Assembly: GCF_023078835.1 (NCBI RefSeq)
Contig: NZ_CP090898.1
Location: 2,346,449-2,410,448, forward strand
Source: Synechococcus sp. NB0720_010
Lineage (GTDB): Bacteria > Cyanobacteriota > Cyanobacteriia > PCC-6307 > Cyanobiaceae
DNA: 64,000 bases
Direction: 5' to 3'
The notes beneath the pieces were generated by a model, which ran no database searches, was not told the origin of the DNA, and saw nothing but the letters and a program-made list of their open reading frames with translations. A program made the translations under genes and the position numbers. This document shows positions 54,758-63,955 of the stretch, one piece after another. The first letter of the stretch is position 1; each line of letters starts with the position of its first letter.

Positions 54758-55455
54758 TTGCGATTGAGCGTCCTGGCCTGAAGCTTCGCCACGGTTCCGC
54801 CTGGCTACAGGGCCATGGAATCGCCACGGAATCCCTGCGTCAGCGCCTGGCTCAGGAGGTTCCCTGGGAGCAGCCCCTGGTGCGCGTCTTTGGCCGCCAG
54901 CACCCCACGCCTCGTCTGACCTGCTGGATGGCTGACCCCGGCTGCAGCTACCGCTACAGCGGCCAGGTGCAGCCCATCACCCCCTGGAGTCCCTCCATTG
55001 CGCCCCTTCGCGATCTCCTGGAGCAGGAGTTGGGGGTTCGCTTCAACAGCCTGCTGCTGAACCGCTACCGCACTGGAGACGACCGCATGGGCTGGCATGC
55101 CGATGACGAACCGGAACTCGACAACCAGGCCCCCATCGCCTCCTTGAGCATCGGCGTTCCGCGCGATCTGCGTTTTCGCCCGAGACGTTCTTCTCTTGCG
55201 TCCGCTGAGGCGCCCTTCTCGCTTTGCCTGGATGACGGCGATCTGTTGGTGATGGATCCGCCCACCCAGGCCCACTGGCAGCACGCCCTACCGGCCCGTG
55301 CCCGGGTCAGGACCGAGCGGATCAATCTCACCTTTCGGCTGATTCAGCCCAGCACCGCGATGCAGTCGATCTCCACCCGGGCGGCCTTCGGCAGTGCGGC
55401 CACCTCCACGCAGGCGCGAGCCGGGGAGACGCCCTCTCCAAATACCTCGGCGTAG
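54754..55455 (+). CDS. AlkB-like 2-oxoglutarate/Fe(II) dioxygenase
   Basis: The 233-residue protein has the AlkB core: RYRTGDDRMGWHADDEPEL with the HxD iron ligands, IASLSIGVPRDLRF, QAHWQHALPARARV with the distal His, and RINLTFR with the 2-oxoglutarate-binding Arg. Such enzymes repair methylated DNA or RNA bases by oxidative demethylation. The TTG start overlaps the M23 gene (TTGA). The C-terminal 35 residues run antisense into the ridA gene and look unlike protein. Confidence 0.85.
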   Translation: MIAIERPGLKLRHGSAWLQGHGIATESLRQRLAQEVPWEQPLVRVFGRQHPTPRLTCWMADPGCSYRYSGQVQPITPWSPSIAPLRDLLEQELGVRFNSLLLNRYRTGDDRMGWHADDEPELDNQAPIASLSIGVPRDLRFRPRRSSLASAEAPFSLCLDDGDLLVMDPPTQAHWQHALPARARVRTERINLTFRLIQPSTAMQSISTRAAFGSAATSTQARAGETPSPNTSA

Positions 55456-55742
55456 AGCGCGTTCACCTTGGCGAAATCCCCCAGATCGGCCAGGAAGACC
55501 GTGGTGCGCACCACCTGCTGCGGCGTGCAGCCGGCTTCCTTGAGCACGGCCTGAAGGTTGCTGAGCACCTGGCGGGTCTCAGCCTCCACATCTCCATTGC
55601 CGACCATCGCGCCGGTGGCTGGATCCAGCGCGATTTGGCCGGAGCAATAGAGCACCCCACCCGCCTTGACGGCCTGGTTGTAGGGGCCGACCGGTGCGGG
55701 TGCCGCGGCGGTTGTCACCGCCTCAATCGCTGGAAGGGTCAT
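55344..55742 (-). CDS. ridA: RidA family 2-iminobutanoate/2-iminopropanoate deaminase
   Basis: RidA hydrolyses reactive imines released by PLP enzymes. The 132-residue protein carries APAPVGPYNQAVKAGGVLY, SGQIALDPATGAMV, and the C-terminal PKAARVEIDCIAVLG with the conserved Arg for substrate carboxylate and the final Glu-Ile-Asp strand. It is convergent with the AlkB-like gene, whose end overlaps it by 112 bases. Confidence 0.93.
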   Translation of the reverse strand: MTLPAIEAVTTAAAPAPVGPYNQAVKAGGVLYCSGQIALDPATGAMVGNGDVEAETRQVLSNLQAVLKEAGCTPQQVVRTTVFLADLGDFAKVNALYAEVFGEGVSPARACVEVAALPKAARVEIDCIAVLG

Positions 55743-55785
55743 TGCACGAGAGGATGTGGCGCCGAGCCTATGGCGAACCTGCTGA

Positions 55786-56892
55786 ATGCGCCCTGAGATG
55801 CCCAGCCCTGATCTCCCCCAGGAGCCGCAGGTGGAGCTCAGTGGCCTGTGGCATCGCTACAGCGGCCCCGCCTCCAGTGGTGACTGGACTCTTCGCGACA
55901 TTGATTTCCAGCTCCAGCCCGGTGAGTTGGTCGGACTGCTGGGCCCCTCGGGCTGCGGCAAAACCACCCTGCTGCGCCTGATCGCTGGTTTTGAGAAGCC
56001 CGACCGCGGCTCTGTGTCCATCGGCGGTCGCCCCGTGGCCGGGCAGGGACGTTGGTTACCCCCGGAGCGCCGCGGAGTGGGCATGGTCTTTCAGGACTAC
56101 GCCCTCTTCCCCCACCTCGATGCCTGGCGTAACGCCTGCTTTGGCCTCAGGCCAGGTCAGGACACCAGTCGCGCCTCCTGGCTGTTGGAACTGCTGGGCC
56201 TCAAGGGCCTCGAGCGCCGTTATCCCCATGAGCTCTCCGGCGGTCAGCGGCAGCGCCTGGCCCTGGCCCGCGCCCTGGCTCCGGGCTGTTCCCTGGTGCT
56301 CCTCGATGAGCCCTTCTCCAATCTGGATGTGGAGGTGCGGCTGCGCCTGCGGGCGGAGCTTCCCGGTGTCCTGGCCCGTTGCGGCGCCAGCGGGGTGATC
56401 GTGACCCACGACCCGGAGGAGGCCATGGCGATCTGTGATCGGGTGGCGGTCCTGGAGTCCGGGCATCTGCACCAATGCGCCAGCCCCCACGACTTGGTGA
56501 CGGCCCCGGCGACCTCCTTTGTCGGTCGCTTTGTGCTGCAGGGCAACCTGCTGCCGGCCCAGCTCCAGGACGGTCTTTGCCTCACGCCCCTCGGGGTGCT
56601 CGAACCAACGGAGGCCGGGGCTGCTGCGTCCTCCTCCTCGGACTTGGAGGTGCTGGTCAGTCAGCAGGCCATCGCCTTGGTTCCGGACGATGACGCCGAG
56701 GCCTGGGTCGTGGGCCGGGAATTCCTCGGCCGTGAGTGGCTCTATCAGGTGCAGCTCGATGACCGACGCCTGCGCCTGCGTCTGCCCTTGGAGCTGGACT
56801 ATGCCCGCGGCCAGCGCTGTCAGTTGCACCTGCGCGCAGGTGAGCAGGGCCGGCTCTACCCCAGTGGTGCCGCCCTCATCGCCCGCGGCTGA
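55786..56892 (+). CDS. Iron(III)/spermidine-type ABC transporter ATP-binding protein
   Basis: The 368-residue ATPase has Walker A GPSGCGKTTLLRL at residues 53-65, Q-loop MVFQDYALFPHLD, signature LSGGQRQRLALARAL, Walker B SLVLLDEPFSNLD and H-loop IVTHDPEEAM. The C-terminal 120 residues fit the TOBE regulatory domain of FbpC/FutC and PotA-like ATPases. The permease and binding protein are not here; in cyanobacteria the fut genes are often scattered. Iron import is the best guess. Confidence 0.82.
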   Translation: MRPEMPSPDLPQEPQVELSGLWHRYSGPASSGDWTLRDIDFQLQPGELVGLLGPSGCGKTTLLRLIAGFEKPDRGSVSIGGRPVAGQGRWLPPERRGVGMVFQDYALFPHLDAWRNACFGLRPGQDTSRASWLLELLGLKGLERRYPHELSGGQRQRLALARALAPGCSLVLLDEPFSNLDVEVRLRLRAELPGVLARCGASGVIVTHDPEEAMAICDRVAVLESGHLHQCASPHDLVTAPATSFVGRFVLQGNLLPAQLQDGLCLTPLGVLEPTEAGAAASSSSDLEVLVSQQAIALVPDDDAEAWVVGREFLGREWLYQVQLDDRRLRLRLPLELDYARGQRCQLHLRAGEQGRLYPSGAALIARG

Positions 56893-56895
56893 GCC

Positions 56896-57645
56896 CTAGC
56901 CCCGCCAGAGGTCCTTGTGACCGCGCAGCTGGCGCAGCGCCGCCGCGTCTTGGGCCCGGATGAACAGGTTCGTCTCCTGCTCCAGTCCAATGTGGCTGGG
57001 AATCGTTGGCCGTCCCTCACGACGCAGCTGCTGGACCTCCGCCAGTCGCGTGCGGATCGCGGCATTGTCCGGTTCCCGCTCCGCCGCCCAGCGCAGGTTG
57101 CCTTCGGTGTACTCATGGGCGCACCAGACCCGGGTCTCGGGCCCCAGGGCGGCCAGGCTGCCCAGGGAGCTGAGCATCTGCTCGGGGGTGCCTTCAAACA
57201 GGCGACCGCAGCCGCCGGCAAACAAGGTGTCGCCGCAGAACAGCTCAGCGGCTCCTCCCGCCTCCGGCTCCACGACATAGGCAATGTGGTGACGCGTGTG
57301 GCCGGGCACCTCCAGCACCCTCAGCTCTCGGCCCAACAGCCTCAGCTGATCGCCCCCCTGGACCCCTTGGGTTTGCAGCGGGATCCGCTCACGATCCGTG
57401 GCACTGGCGATCACCGCCGCCTCGGGCCAGCGCTGCAACAGCCCGGGTGTTCCGCCGATGTGGTCGCTGTGGTGGTGGGTGTGCAGGATCGCCTCCAGCT
57501 CCAGACCCTTCTCCTCCAGCCAGGCGATCACGGGCTCGGCCACCGCCGGATCCACCACCACCGCACCCGGACCTTCGCCGTGGAGAACGAACACGTAGTT
57601 GTCGCTCAGCACAGGGATCAGCGAAACCGTCGTGGCGGCATGCAT
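56896..57645 (-). CDS. gloB: Hydroxyacylglutathione hydrolase (glyoxalase II)
   Basis: This metallo-beta-lactamase-fold enzyme hydrolyses S-lactoylglutathione to lactate and glutathione. [10 protein letters not shown] gives the two-metal site, [13 protein letters not shown] and [19 protein letters not shown] the second-shell ligands, and [15 protein letters not shown] with the C-terminal HKDLWRG matches glyoxalase II. Length 249 is normal. It converges on the ABC ATPase gene with 3 bases between stops. Confidence 0.92.
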   Translation of the reverse strand: MHAATTVSLIPVLSDNYVFVLHGEGPGAVVVDPAVAEPVIAWLEEKGLELEAILHTHHHSDHIGGTPGLLQRWPEAAVIASATDRERIPLQTQGVQGGDQLRLLGRELRVLEVPGHTRHHIAYVVEPEAGGAAELFCGDTLFAGGCGRLFEGTPEQMLSSLGSLAALGPETRVWCAHEYTEGNLRWAAEREPDNAAIRTRLAEVQQLRREGRPTIPSHIGLEQETNLFIRAQDAAALRQLRGHKDLWRG

Positions 57646-57674
57646 CGTTAAAGTCCCGGTTCAGGCTGCCAACC

Positions 57675-58310
57675 ATGATCACCGTCGCGCTGGCCAAGGG
57701 AGCCCTGCTGAAGGACTCGGTCCGCCGCTTCGCGGCCGCCGGCCTGGATTTCGCAGCGGTGCTGGAGCCGGGCAACCGCCAGCTGATGGTGCCCAGCGTC
57801 TGTGGTCGCGCCCGGGCGCTGCTGGTGCGCAATGCCGATGTGCCGGTCTATGTGGCCTACGGCCAGGCCCAGCTGGGGGTGGTGGGCTACGACGTCTTGA
57901 AGGAACACCAGCTGCCCGTGGCTCAGTTGGTGGATCTGGGCTTTGGCGGCTGCCGGATGAGCGTGGCCGTGAAGGCCTCCAGTCCCTATCGCCGGGCCAG
58001 TGACCTGCCGGCCCACTGCCGCATCGCCAGCAAGTTCACCCGCTGCGCTGAGGAGTACTTCGAGGCCCTGGATCTGCCTGTGGAGTTGATCCATCTGGCC
58101 GGCTCGGTGGAGCTCGGTCCGATCACCGGCATGAGCGAAGCCATCGTCGATCTGGTGGCCACCGGCCGCACCCTCGAAGAAAACGGCCTGATCGCCATCG
58201 AAGATCTGTTCCACTCCACCGCCCGCCTGGTGGGCCATCCGCTGTCGCTGCGGCTCGATTCCGGCGAGATCCAATCGATCGTCGATCAAATCGCCAGCGC
58301 AGGCGCTTGA
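57675..58310 (+). CDS. hisG: ATP phosphoribosyltransferase, short form
   Basis: HisG catalyses the first step of histidine synthesis from ATP and PRPP. The 211-residue protein is the short form (HisGS), which needs HisZ as regulatory subunit; the C-terminal allosteric domain of long HisG is absent. Motifs: [51 protein letters not shown], and [19 protein letters not shown] (PRPP loop). The stop overlaps the ATG of the ABC exporter gene. Confidence 0.94.
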   Translation: MITVALAKGALLKDSVRRFAAAGLDFAAVLEPGNRQLMVPSVCGRARALLVRNADVPVYVAYGQAQLGVVGYDVLKEHQLPVAQLVDLGFGGCRMSVAVKASSPYRRASDLPAHCRIASKFTRCAEEYFEALDLPVELIHLAGSVELGPITGMSEAIVDLVATGRTLEENGLIAIEDLFHSTARLVGHPLSLRLDSGEIQSIVDQIASAGA

Positions 58311-60109
58311 TGGCCAAGCGCGATCGTCAACGGCTGCTGCGTCTTCTGCCCTACCTCGGGCGCGATCGCAAACGGTTGCTGCTCACCCTGGTGCTGCTGA
58401 TCCCGGTGGCGGGTGCCGCTGCGGTTCAACCCCTGCTGGTCGGACAGGCGATTTCGGCCCTGCGTCAGGAGCCGGTGCTGCCCTGGCTGCAGGCCATGCC
58501 CCTCTCGGGCCAGTTGCGGACCCTGGTGTCGCTCTTGCTGGTGGCGGTCCTGATCCGCCTGGGTCTGCAGGGTGTCCAGAGCTTCAACGTGCAAGCCGTT
58601 GGCCAACGTCTGACCGCGCGGATCCGCAACGACCTGTTTGCCCATTCGCTCGACCTCTCGCTGCGCTTCCACGACCGCACGCCCGTTGGCAAGTTGCTGA
58701 CGCGCCTGACCAGTGACGTCGATGCCCTGGCCGAGGTCTTTGGCAGTGGCGCCGTGGGGCTGCTGGCGGACCTGGTCACCCTCTTGGTGATCGCCGGGAC
58801 GATGGTGGCGATTGAACCGCGCCTCGGGGTGTTGCTGCTGTCGGTGCAGGTGCCAGTCACCTTGACCATGCTCTGGTTGCAGAAGCGCTATCGCAAGGCC
58901 AACTACCGGGTCCGCGAGGAGCTCTCCCAGATGAACGCGGATTTGCAGGAGAACCTTCAGGGTCTGGAGGTTGTGCAGATGTTCCGCCGGGAGTCCCACA
59001 ACTCCGCCCGCTTTGCCCGCACCGCTGATGCCTACCGCAATGCGGTCAACGGCACGATCTTTTACGACTCCTCGATCTCGGCGTTGATCGAGTGGGTGTC
59101 CCTGGGGGCGATTTCCCTGGTGCTGGCCCTGGGGGGCTGGATGGTCACCGCTGGGGCGATGGGCCTGGGCACCCTGACGACCTTCATCCTCTATTCCCAG
59201 CGTCTGTTTGATCCCCTGCGCCAGTTGGCGGAGCGCTTCACTCAGATCCAAGGCGGCCTGACCGCTGTTGAGCGCATCGGTGAGCTGCTGGAGGAGCCCA
59301 TTGAGATTCAGGAGCTGCCCCTAAACCAGCGCTCCTCGGCCGCCATTCGCAGTGGCAGCGACTTCAGCAGCGCCGGTGAGGTGATTTTTGAAAACGTCTC
59401 CTTCGCCTACCGCCCGGACGATCCGATCCTGACGGACCTCTCCTTCCGGATTGCTCCTGGGGAGCACGTGGCCTTGGTCGGTCCGACCGGATCGGGCAAG
59501 ACCACCATCATCCGCCTGCTCTGCCGCCTCTATGAACCCCAGCAGGGCCGGATCCTGCTGGATGGCGTGGACATCCGAGAGTTGCCCATCCCCACCCTGC
59601 GCCAGCGCCTCGGGGTGGTGCTGCAGGACACCTTCCTGTTCAGCGGCAACGTGGCCGACAACCTGCGCCTCGATGGCGCCATCAGCGATGTCGAGCTCGA
59701 GCGCCTCTGCTCGGAGCTGGGTCTTGAGCCCCTGCTCGATCGACTGCCTTCGGGGCTGGCTACAGAGCTGCGCGAGCGCGGCAGCAACCTCTCCTCCGGT
59801 GAGCGCCAGTTGCTCTCGGTGGCGCGGGTGGCGATCCGCAATCCCTCGGTCTTGGTGATGGACGAGGCCACGGCCTTCCTGGACCCGTCCACCGAGGCCA
59901 CCCTGCAGCGGGATCTCGATCGGGTTCTGCGCCAACGGACGGCCATCGTCATCGCCCACCGCCTGGCCACGGTGGAGGCAGCCCACCGCATCCTGGTGCT
60001 CAAGCGCGGTCGCCTGATCGAAGAGGGAACCCACACGGCCCTGCGCGCAGCCGGTGGTCTCTATGCCCAGTTGGCCGACCTTCAAGAACGCGGTCTGGCC
60101 AGGCTCTAG
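58310..60109 (+). CDS. ABC exporter (fused membrane and ATPase domains)
   Basis: A 599-residue MsbA/type IV half-transporter. About six spans occupy residues 25-320 with RFHDRTPVGKLLTRLTSDV as the coupling region. The ATPase domain has Walker A GPTGSGKTT, Q-loop VLQDTFLFSGNVADN, and Walker B VLVMDEATAFLD. The signature reads NLSSGERQLLSVAR, with LSSGE in place of LSGGQ, a known variant in this subfamily. Substrate unknown (lipid, peptide or drug). ATG 58310 overlaps the hisG stop; a TTG directly before is discarded. Confidence 0.9.
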   Translation: MAKRDRQRLLRLLPYLGRDRKRLLLTLVLLIPVAGAAAVQPLLVGQAISALRQEPVLPWLQAMPLSGQLRTLVSLLLVAVLIRLGLQGVQSFNVQAVGQRLTARIRNDLFAHSLDLSLRFHDRTPVGKLLTRLTSDVDALAEVFGSGAVGLLADLVTLLVIAGTMVAIEPRLGVLLLSVQVPVTLTMLWLQKRYRKANYRVREELSQMNADLQENLQGLEVVQMFRRESHNSARFARTADAYRNAVNGTIFYDSSISALIEWVSLGAISLVLALGGWMVTAGAMGLGTLTTFILYSQRLFDPLRQLAERFTQIQGGLTAVERIGELLEEPIEIQELPLNQRSSAAIRSGSDFSSAGEVIFENVSFAYRPDDPILTDLSFRIAPGEHVALVGPTGSGKTTIIRLLCRLYEPQQGRILLDGVDIRELPIPTLRQRLGVVLQDTFLFSGNVADNLRLDGAISDVELERLCSELGLEPLLDRLPSGLATELRERGSNLSSGERQLLSVARVAIRNPSVLVMDEATAFLDPSTEATLQRDLDRVLRQRTAIVIAHRLATVEAAHRILVLKRGRLIEEGTHTALRAAGGLYAQLADLQERGLARL

Positions 60110-60834
60110 GACAAGGTTCGATCCAGCCAGTCCTCGATGACTCGGGCGAGGGCGTCTGGCGCGCTGCGCATCGGCAGATGCCCTTCCCCTTCGAGCTCCT
60201 GCACCTCGGCATTGGGGGCGTAGCCCGAGAGATGGCGGACGTAGCGCGGCTCCATCACCGTGTCCTTGCTGCCCACCACCCAGAGGCTGGGGACCTGCAG
60301 TTGGCTCGTCAGCGCCGGCAGCTGGCGCACGGCCCCGCGCTGCATGCTGCAGGCCAGCAGCCCGCGGGCGGCACGGAGCTCCGCCACCAGGGGGCTGCGA
60401 ATGGCCTCGGTGCCAGGGAGCTGGGCGAGCCAACTCGGCCGCCAGCGCAAAAAGGTGGCTCCGCCGTTGCGCACCATCCGAAAGGGCCGCGGCTGATAGA
60501 CCCCGCCTCCGGAGGCGACCTGGATGATGCCGCGCAGTTGCTCCCCCAGATGGGGGGCGGCATGGAGCACCAGGCTTCCCCCCAGGGAGTGGCCGATCAG
60601 CACGATCGGCCGGCCGCCGGCTTGCTCCTGGGCCGCCTCCGCCAGCCAGCGGCCATAGCTGACCAAGTTGGTCCGCAGGCCTTGGGGCCTCGGGCGTTGG
60701 CCAAAGCCCGGCAGATCAGGGGTCCAGCAGTCCCACCTGGGCTCCAGGGCCGTGCGCAGCGGATCCCACAGCCGCCCGGAGAGCAGCCAACCATGCACGC
60801 CAACCAGCAGAGGTGCTGTGCCCAGGGATCCCAA
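60106..60834 (-). CDS. Alpha/beta hydrolase
   Basis: The 242-residue protein has the nucleophile elbow LIGHSLGGSLVLHA with Ser, an oxyanion region GVHGWLLSGRLWDPL, the acid in VVGSKDTVMEPRYV, and the catalytic His in EGEGHLPMRS. The fold is that of small cyanobacterial hydrolases/esterases; substrate unknown. The TTG start has no better alternative. It converges on the ABC exporter with a 4-base overlap. Confidence 0.85.
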   Translation of the reverse strand: MGSLGTAPLLVGVHGWLLSGRLWDPLRTALEPRWDCWTPDLPGFGQRPRPQGLRTNLVSYGRWLAEAAQEQAGGRPIVLIGHSLGGSLVLHAAPHLGEQLRGIIQVASGGGVYQPRPFRMVRNGGATFLRWRPSWLAQLPGTEAIRSPLVAELRAARGLLACSMQRGAVRQLPALTSQLQVPSLWVVGSKDTVMEPRYVRHLSGYAPNAEVQELEGEGHLPMRSAPDALARVIEDWLDRTLS

Positions 60835-60874
60835 TGCAAGAAACGGACCCAGCCTGCATCAAGGGGGTGACCTG

Positions 60875-61408
60875 GTGGGTCAGGATCAACCGAACCCCGC
60901 AGGGAGCTCCGTTCTGATTGGTTCCAGCGCCACTGAACTGGAGGAGCTCTACGGCCGGGACCATCGCGTCTGCGCGACCCCAAACGCCCCGACTTCACTG
61001 GTCTTGAGCCAGGAGCGGGAGATTGATCTCTATGAGCTCGAGCAACTCACCGATGCGGTGGGTTGGAGCCGCCGTCCGATGAGGCGGGTGCGCATTGCCC
61101 TGGAGAACAGCCTCCTGGTGGTGGCCCTCTGGCGCCATGACGCCCGCCTGCCGCGCCTGGTGGGCTTTGCCCGCTGCACCGGTGACGGGGTGATCGAAGC
61201 CACGGTGTGGGATGTGGCCGTCCACCCCCATTACCAAGGTCTGGGCCTGGGCAAACAGCTGATGCAGTACGTGATCGAGCGCCTGCAGCGGATGCAGGTG
61301 GAGCGCATCAGCCTGTTCGCCGATCCCGGCGTGATCGAGTTCTATGGCGCCCAGGGTTGGGAGCTGGAACCGCAAAACCGCCGCTGCGCCTTCTGGTACG
61401 CCCCCTAG
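60875..61408 (+). CDS. GNAT-family N-acetyltransferase
   Basis: A 177-residue acetyltransferase with the acetyl-CoA motif A: VWDVAVHPHYQGLGLGKQLM, and the C-terminal ISLFADPGVIEFYGAQGWE. The closest relatives I recall are the cyanobacterial/plastid GNATs such as NSI/SNAT, which acetylate serotonin or plastid proteins. GTG 60875 is used; the frame is open further left but overlaps the divergent hydrolase. Its end overlaps the convergent transferase gene by four bases. Confidence 0.82.
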   Translation: MGQDQPNPAGSSVLIGSSATELEELYGRDHRVCATPNAPTSLVLSQEREIDLYELEQLTDAVGWSRRPMRRVRIALENSLLVVALWRHDARLPRLVGFARCTGDGVIEATVWDVAVHPHYQGLGLGKQLMQYVIERLQRMQVERISLFADPGVIEFYGAQGWELEPQNRRCAFWYAP

Positions 61409-62097
61409 GGGCTGCGGTAGTAGCGCTGGGCAAGCTCCTGGGCCGTGGCGCCGCGGCGCCAGGCCCGGCGCAGGGCCGCGTTGCGTTCTGCCGTTCGCAG
61501 CACCCCATCGCGTCTCCAGCGGCGGCCATCGACTGCCAGTGGTTGGCCGAGCCGGCGCAGGGGGGCCAGGGGTTGGAGCCGTTGGACCAGATCCAGGTCC
61601 TCCATCAGCGGCAGGGGCCGCATGCCCCCGGCCTGCTCCAGCAGGGCCCGCGGCAGCAGCAGCCCTTGGTCGCCGTAGGGCAGGGCCCGGATCATGCAGC
61701 GCAGCTGAACGGCCAGCTCCAGCAGCCGCAGCGGCAGACCGGCCGCGGCGACCTGGAAGTCGAAGTACCAAGCGGCTGGTGCTTGCCCCATGGCGCGCTC
61801 CACCGACGCCCCCCAACGGGCCGGAAGCCTGCAGTCGGCATGCAACAGCAACAACCAAGGAGACGTTGAGGCGGCAATGCCGAGCTGGAGTTGCAGTCCA
61901 CGGTTGGCGGCGCAGCGGATCACCTGGGCGCCGGCGAGCTGGGCCACGTCGGCGGTCCCTGGATCGGCGCTGGAGTCCACCACGATCAGCTCTGTCTCTA
62001 GCCCGAGTGGGGCCTGCTGCAGATCGGCGAGCAACAGCGGTAGGCGCTGCGCTTCCTGCCGCGCGGGAATGACGACGGCCAGGGACGGTCGCTTCAT
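61405..62097 (-). CDS. Family 2 glycosyltransferase-like protein (TIGR04283-like)
   Basis: The 230-residue protein begins SLAVVIPARQEAQRLPLLL, followed by ELIVVDSSADPGTADVAQL, RCAANRGLQLQLGIAAST and LLLLHADCRLPARW, the GT-A core with a DxD-like HADC. Proteins of this type are listed as transferase 2 of a pair associated with rSAM/selenodomain genes. It overlaps the partner gene by four bases. Substrate unknown. Confidence 0.85.
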   Translation of the reverse strand: MKRPSLAVVIPARQEAQRLPLLLADLQQAPLGLETELIVVDSSADPGTADVAQLAGAQVIRCAANRGLQLQLGIAASTSPWLLLLHADCRLPARWGASVERAMGQAPAAWYFDFQVAAAGLPLRLLELAVQLRCMIRALPYGDQGLLLPRALLEQAGGMRPLPLMEDLDLVQRLQPLAPLRRLGQPLAVDGRRWRRDGVLRTAERNAALRRAWRRGATAQELAQRYYRSP

Positions 62098-62753
62098 GCG
62101 GGCGGTAGCTGGCAGCGCAGCCAGTCCTCCAGATCGCTCGGTTCATCGAGGTCGTTCTGCTGTCGCAGCAGGACCGCAGGGAGCTGGTGCGCCGCGGCGG
62201 CAGCCAGGCTGCGCTGCAGCACCTGATCACTGCCCCAGGGGATGCCACTCATCAGCCGGGATCCGGCGCGGCGGAAGCCGGAGCGGTTCAGGCCAATCAA
62301 CCAGTAGCCGCCATCTCGGGCGGGCCCAAGGACCAGCGGTGCCCTCAGGAGTGCCTCGGCTGCGGCGTCGAGATCACTGGTTTCCAGGGCGGGCAGATCC
62401 GTTCCAATCACGATCACCCGCTCAGCCCCCGCCTGGAAGGCCCGCTGCAACTGCCGCTGCATGCGGCAGCCCAAGTTGCCTCCGCCCTGTGGCCCGAGCT
62501 GAACCCCTGGAGCGAGAGCCTGCAGCTGCCCCTGCCAGCGGCGCAACCCGCGGGGCCCCAGACCGTCGACGGCCATCAGCAGCTTGTGCTGGTGCCGTTG
62601 GCTCCAGCGGCCGCTGACCTCAAGGCTGTGCTGCGTCAGCTGGCGTTGGATCTGGGCCGCCGCCAGTCGACCCGTGTGGCGGGCCAGCCTGGTTTTGCAG
62701 CGTCCGGGGGCTGGCCAGCGGGCCATGACCACCAGGGTCAGAGGGGCAGCCAA
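62094..62753 (-). CDS. CofC-like nucleotidyl/glycosyl transferase (TIGR04282-like)
   Basis: LTLVVMARWPAPGRCKTRLA is the nucleotide-binding N terminus; RVIVIGTDLPALETSDLDA and LVLGPARDGGYWLIGL follow the TIGR04282 pattern (transferase 1 of the pair). The partner TIGR04283-like gene follows with a 4-base overlap, so the two almost certainly act in one pathway. The start is TTG. Confidence 0.87.
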   Translation of the reverse strand: MAAPLTLVVMARWPAPGRCKTRLARHTGRLAAAQIQRQLTQHSLEVSGRWSQRHQHKLLMAVDGLGPRGLRRWQGQLQALAPGVQLGPQGGGNLGCRMQRQLQRAFQAGAERVIVIGTDLPALETSDLDAAAEALLRAPLVLGPARDGGYWLIGLNRSGFRRAGSRLMSGIPWGSDQVLQRSLAAAAAHQLPAVLLRQQNDLDEPSDLEDWLRCQLPPA

Positions 62754-62761
62754 GGCCGCGC

Positions 62762-63955
62762 CTACTTCCCGCGGGGGAGTTCAGCGGGCTTGATCTGGAG
62801 GGTGAGCGTCCGCTCCTTGCGCTGGATCACGATCGCCAGGTTCTGGCCGACGCGTCCCTGGTCCACCGCGACCTGCACTTCGGAGGGGTTCTTCACGGGC
62901 TTGCCGCCGACCTGCTCAATCAGGTCACAGGCGCGCATGCCTCCCTTGGCGGCTGGACTGCCGGGGATGACCTCCACCACCACGACGCCTTTGGTCTCCG
63001 GCAGCCGGCACTCGGCATCGGTGGCATTGACCTCCCTGGCGAGTTGGGGGGTCAGGGCCTGGAGCCGTACACCGATGTAGGGGTGGGAGGCCTGGCCGCG
63101 ATCGAGGATTTGTGCGGCGATTTGGCGCCCGAGGTTGATCGGGATGGCAAAGCTCAGACCCGCGCCAGGGGCCTGTCGGATGGCGGTGTTGATCCCAATC
63201 ACCTGACCGCGATCATTGATCAGGGGACCGCCGCTGTTGCCCGGGTTCACGGCCGCGTCGGTCTGGATGTAGGGCACCCGTTGCCCCTCCCCGAGGGCAT
63301 TGGTGCGCTGCACCGCGCTGATGATTCCCAAGGTGACGGTGTTATCGAGACCCAGGGGGTTGCCGATCGCGATCGCCCATTCGCCGGGCCGCACGCCTTT
63401 GGAATTACCCAGGGGTGCCACGGGCAGGTTCGCTGCTGCCACCTTCACCACAGCGACATCGGTGACCGGGTCAGAGCCCAGCACCTTGCCCTTGAAATTG
63501 CGGCCATCCGGCAGGGTGACGCCCACTTCATTGGTGCCCTCGACCACGTGGGCATTGGTCAGGATCACCCCGTCGGATCGGGTGATGAAGCCCGAGCCCT
63601 GCCCCTGCTGCTGCTGCACCGAGGGACCACTGCCAAACAGTCCGCCCATCGGGTTGACCACCCGCCGCACCGTGTCGATTCGCACCACCGCCGGTCCGAC
63701 CTTGTCGACCGCGTTGACCACAAAACTTTTGCCCCCCGGTAGGGGGGCGGCGGCGGGCGCATCGCTGACCTGAGCGCCGTCTCCGCCCCTGCTGCCGTTC
63801 CAGAGCGGTAGCCGCAAACCGCCGGTCCCGCAGCCGCTCAGGCCCACACTCAGCAGCAAGCAACCCAAGGCGAGCTGGGGGCGAACGCCATGCATCAAAC
63901 GGGTCATGCGCAGCAGAGATGTGGGGCAGGTGTTCAGGCGCATCATCGGAGACAC
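62762..63955 (-). CDS. htrA: HtrA/DegP-type serine protease with PDZ domain
   Basis: A trypsin-like protease acting in the periplasm or at the membrane on misfolded proteins. The catalytic triad is clear: ILTNAHVVEG (His), DPVTDVAVVKV (Asp), AAVNPGNSGGPLIND (Ser). A single PDZ domain follows (GVRLQALTPQLAREVNATD, then VVVEVIPGSPAAKGGMR). The N terminus has a lipobox-like VGLSGCGTGG after a hydrophobic stretch, so membrane attachment through Cys is likely. Several in-frame starts exist (63955, 63946, 63907, 63895); the later ones give the better lipoprotein signal. Confidence 0.92.
   Translation of the reverse strand: MSPMMRLNTCPTSLLRMTRLMHGVRPQLALGCLLLSVGLSGCGTGGLRLPLWNGSRGGDGAQVSDAPAAAPLPGGKSFVVNAVDKVGPAVVRIDTVRRVVNPMGGLFGSGPSVQQQQGQGSGFITRSDGVILTNAHVVEGTNEVGVTLPDGRNFKGKVLGSDPVTDVAVVKVAAANLPVAPLGNSKGVRPGEWAIAIGNPLGLDNTVTLGIISAVQRTNALGEGQRVPYIQTDAAVNPGNSGGPLINDRGQVIGINTAIRQAPGAGLSFAIPINLGRQIAAQILDRGQASHPYIGVRLQALTPQLAREVNATDAECRLPETKGVVVVEVIPGSPAAKGGMRACDLIEQVGGKPVKNPSEVQVAVDQGRVGQNLAIVIQRKERTLTLQIKPAELPRGK

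Noticed and set aside
58286..60433. Two long minus-strand frames (321 and 370 codons) opposite the ABC exporter
   Set aside because: Shadows of third-position GC bias; the exporter has all motifs in the plus strand.
60995..62248. 417-codon minus-strand frame spanning the GNAT and transferase genes
   Set aside because: Crosses three well-supported genes in another frame and is Arg/Pro/Ala-rich without domain features.
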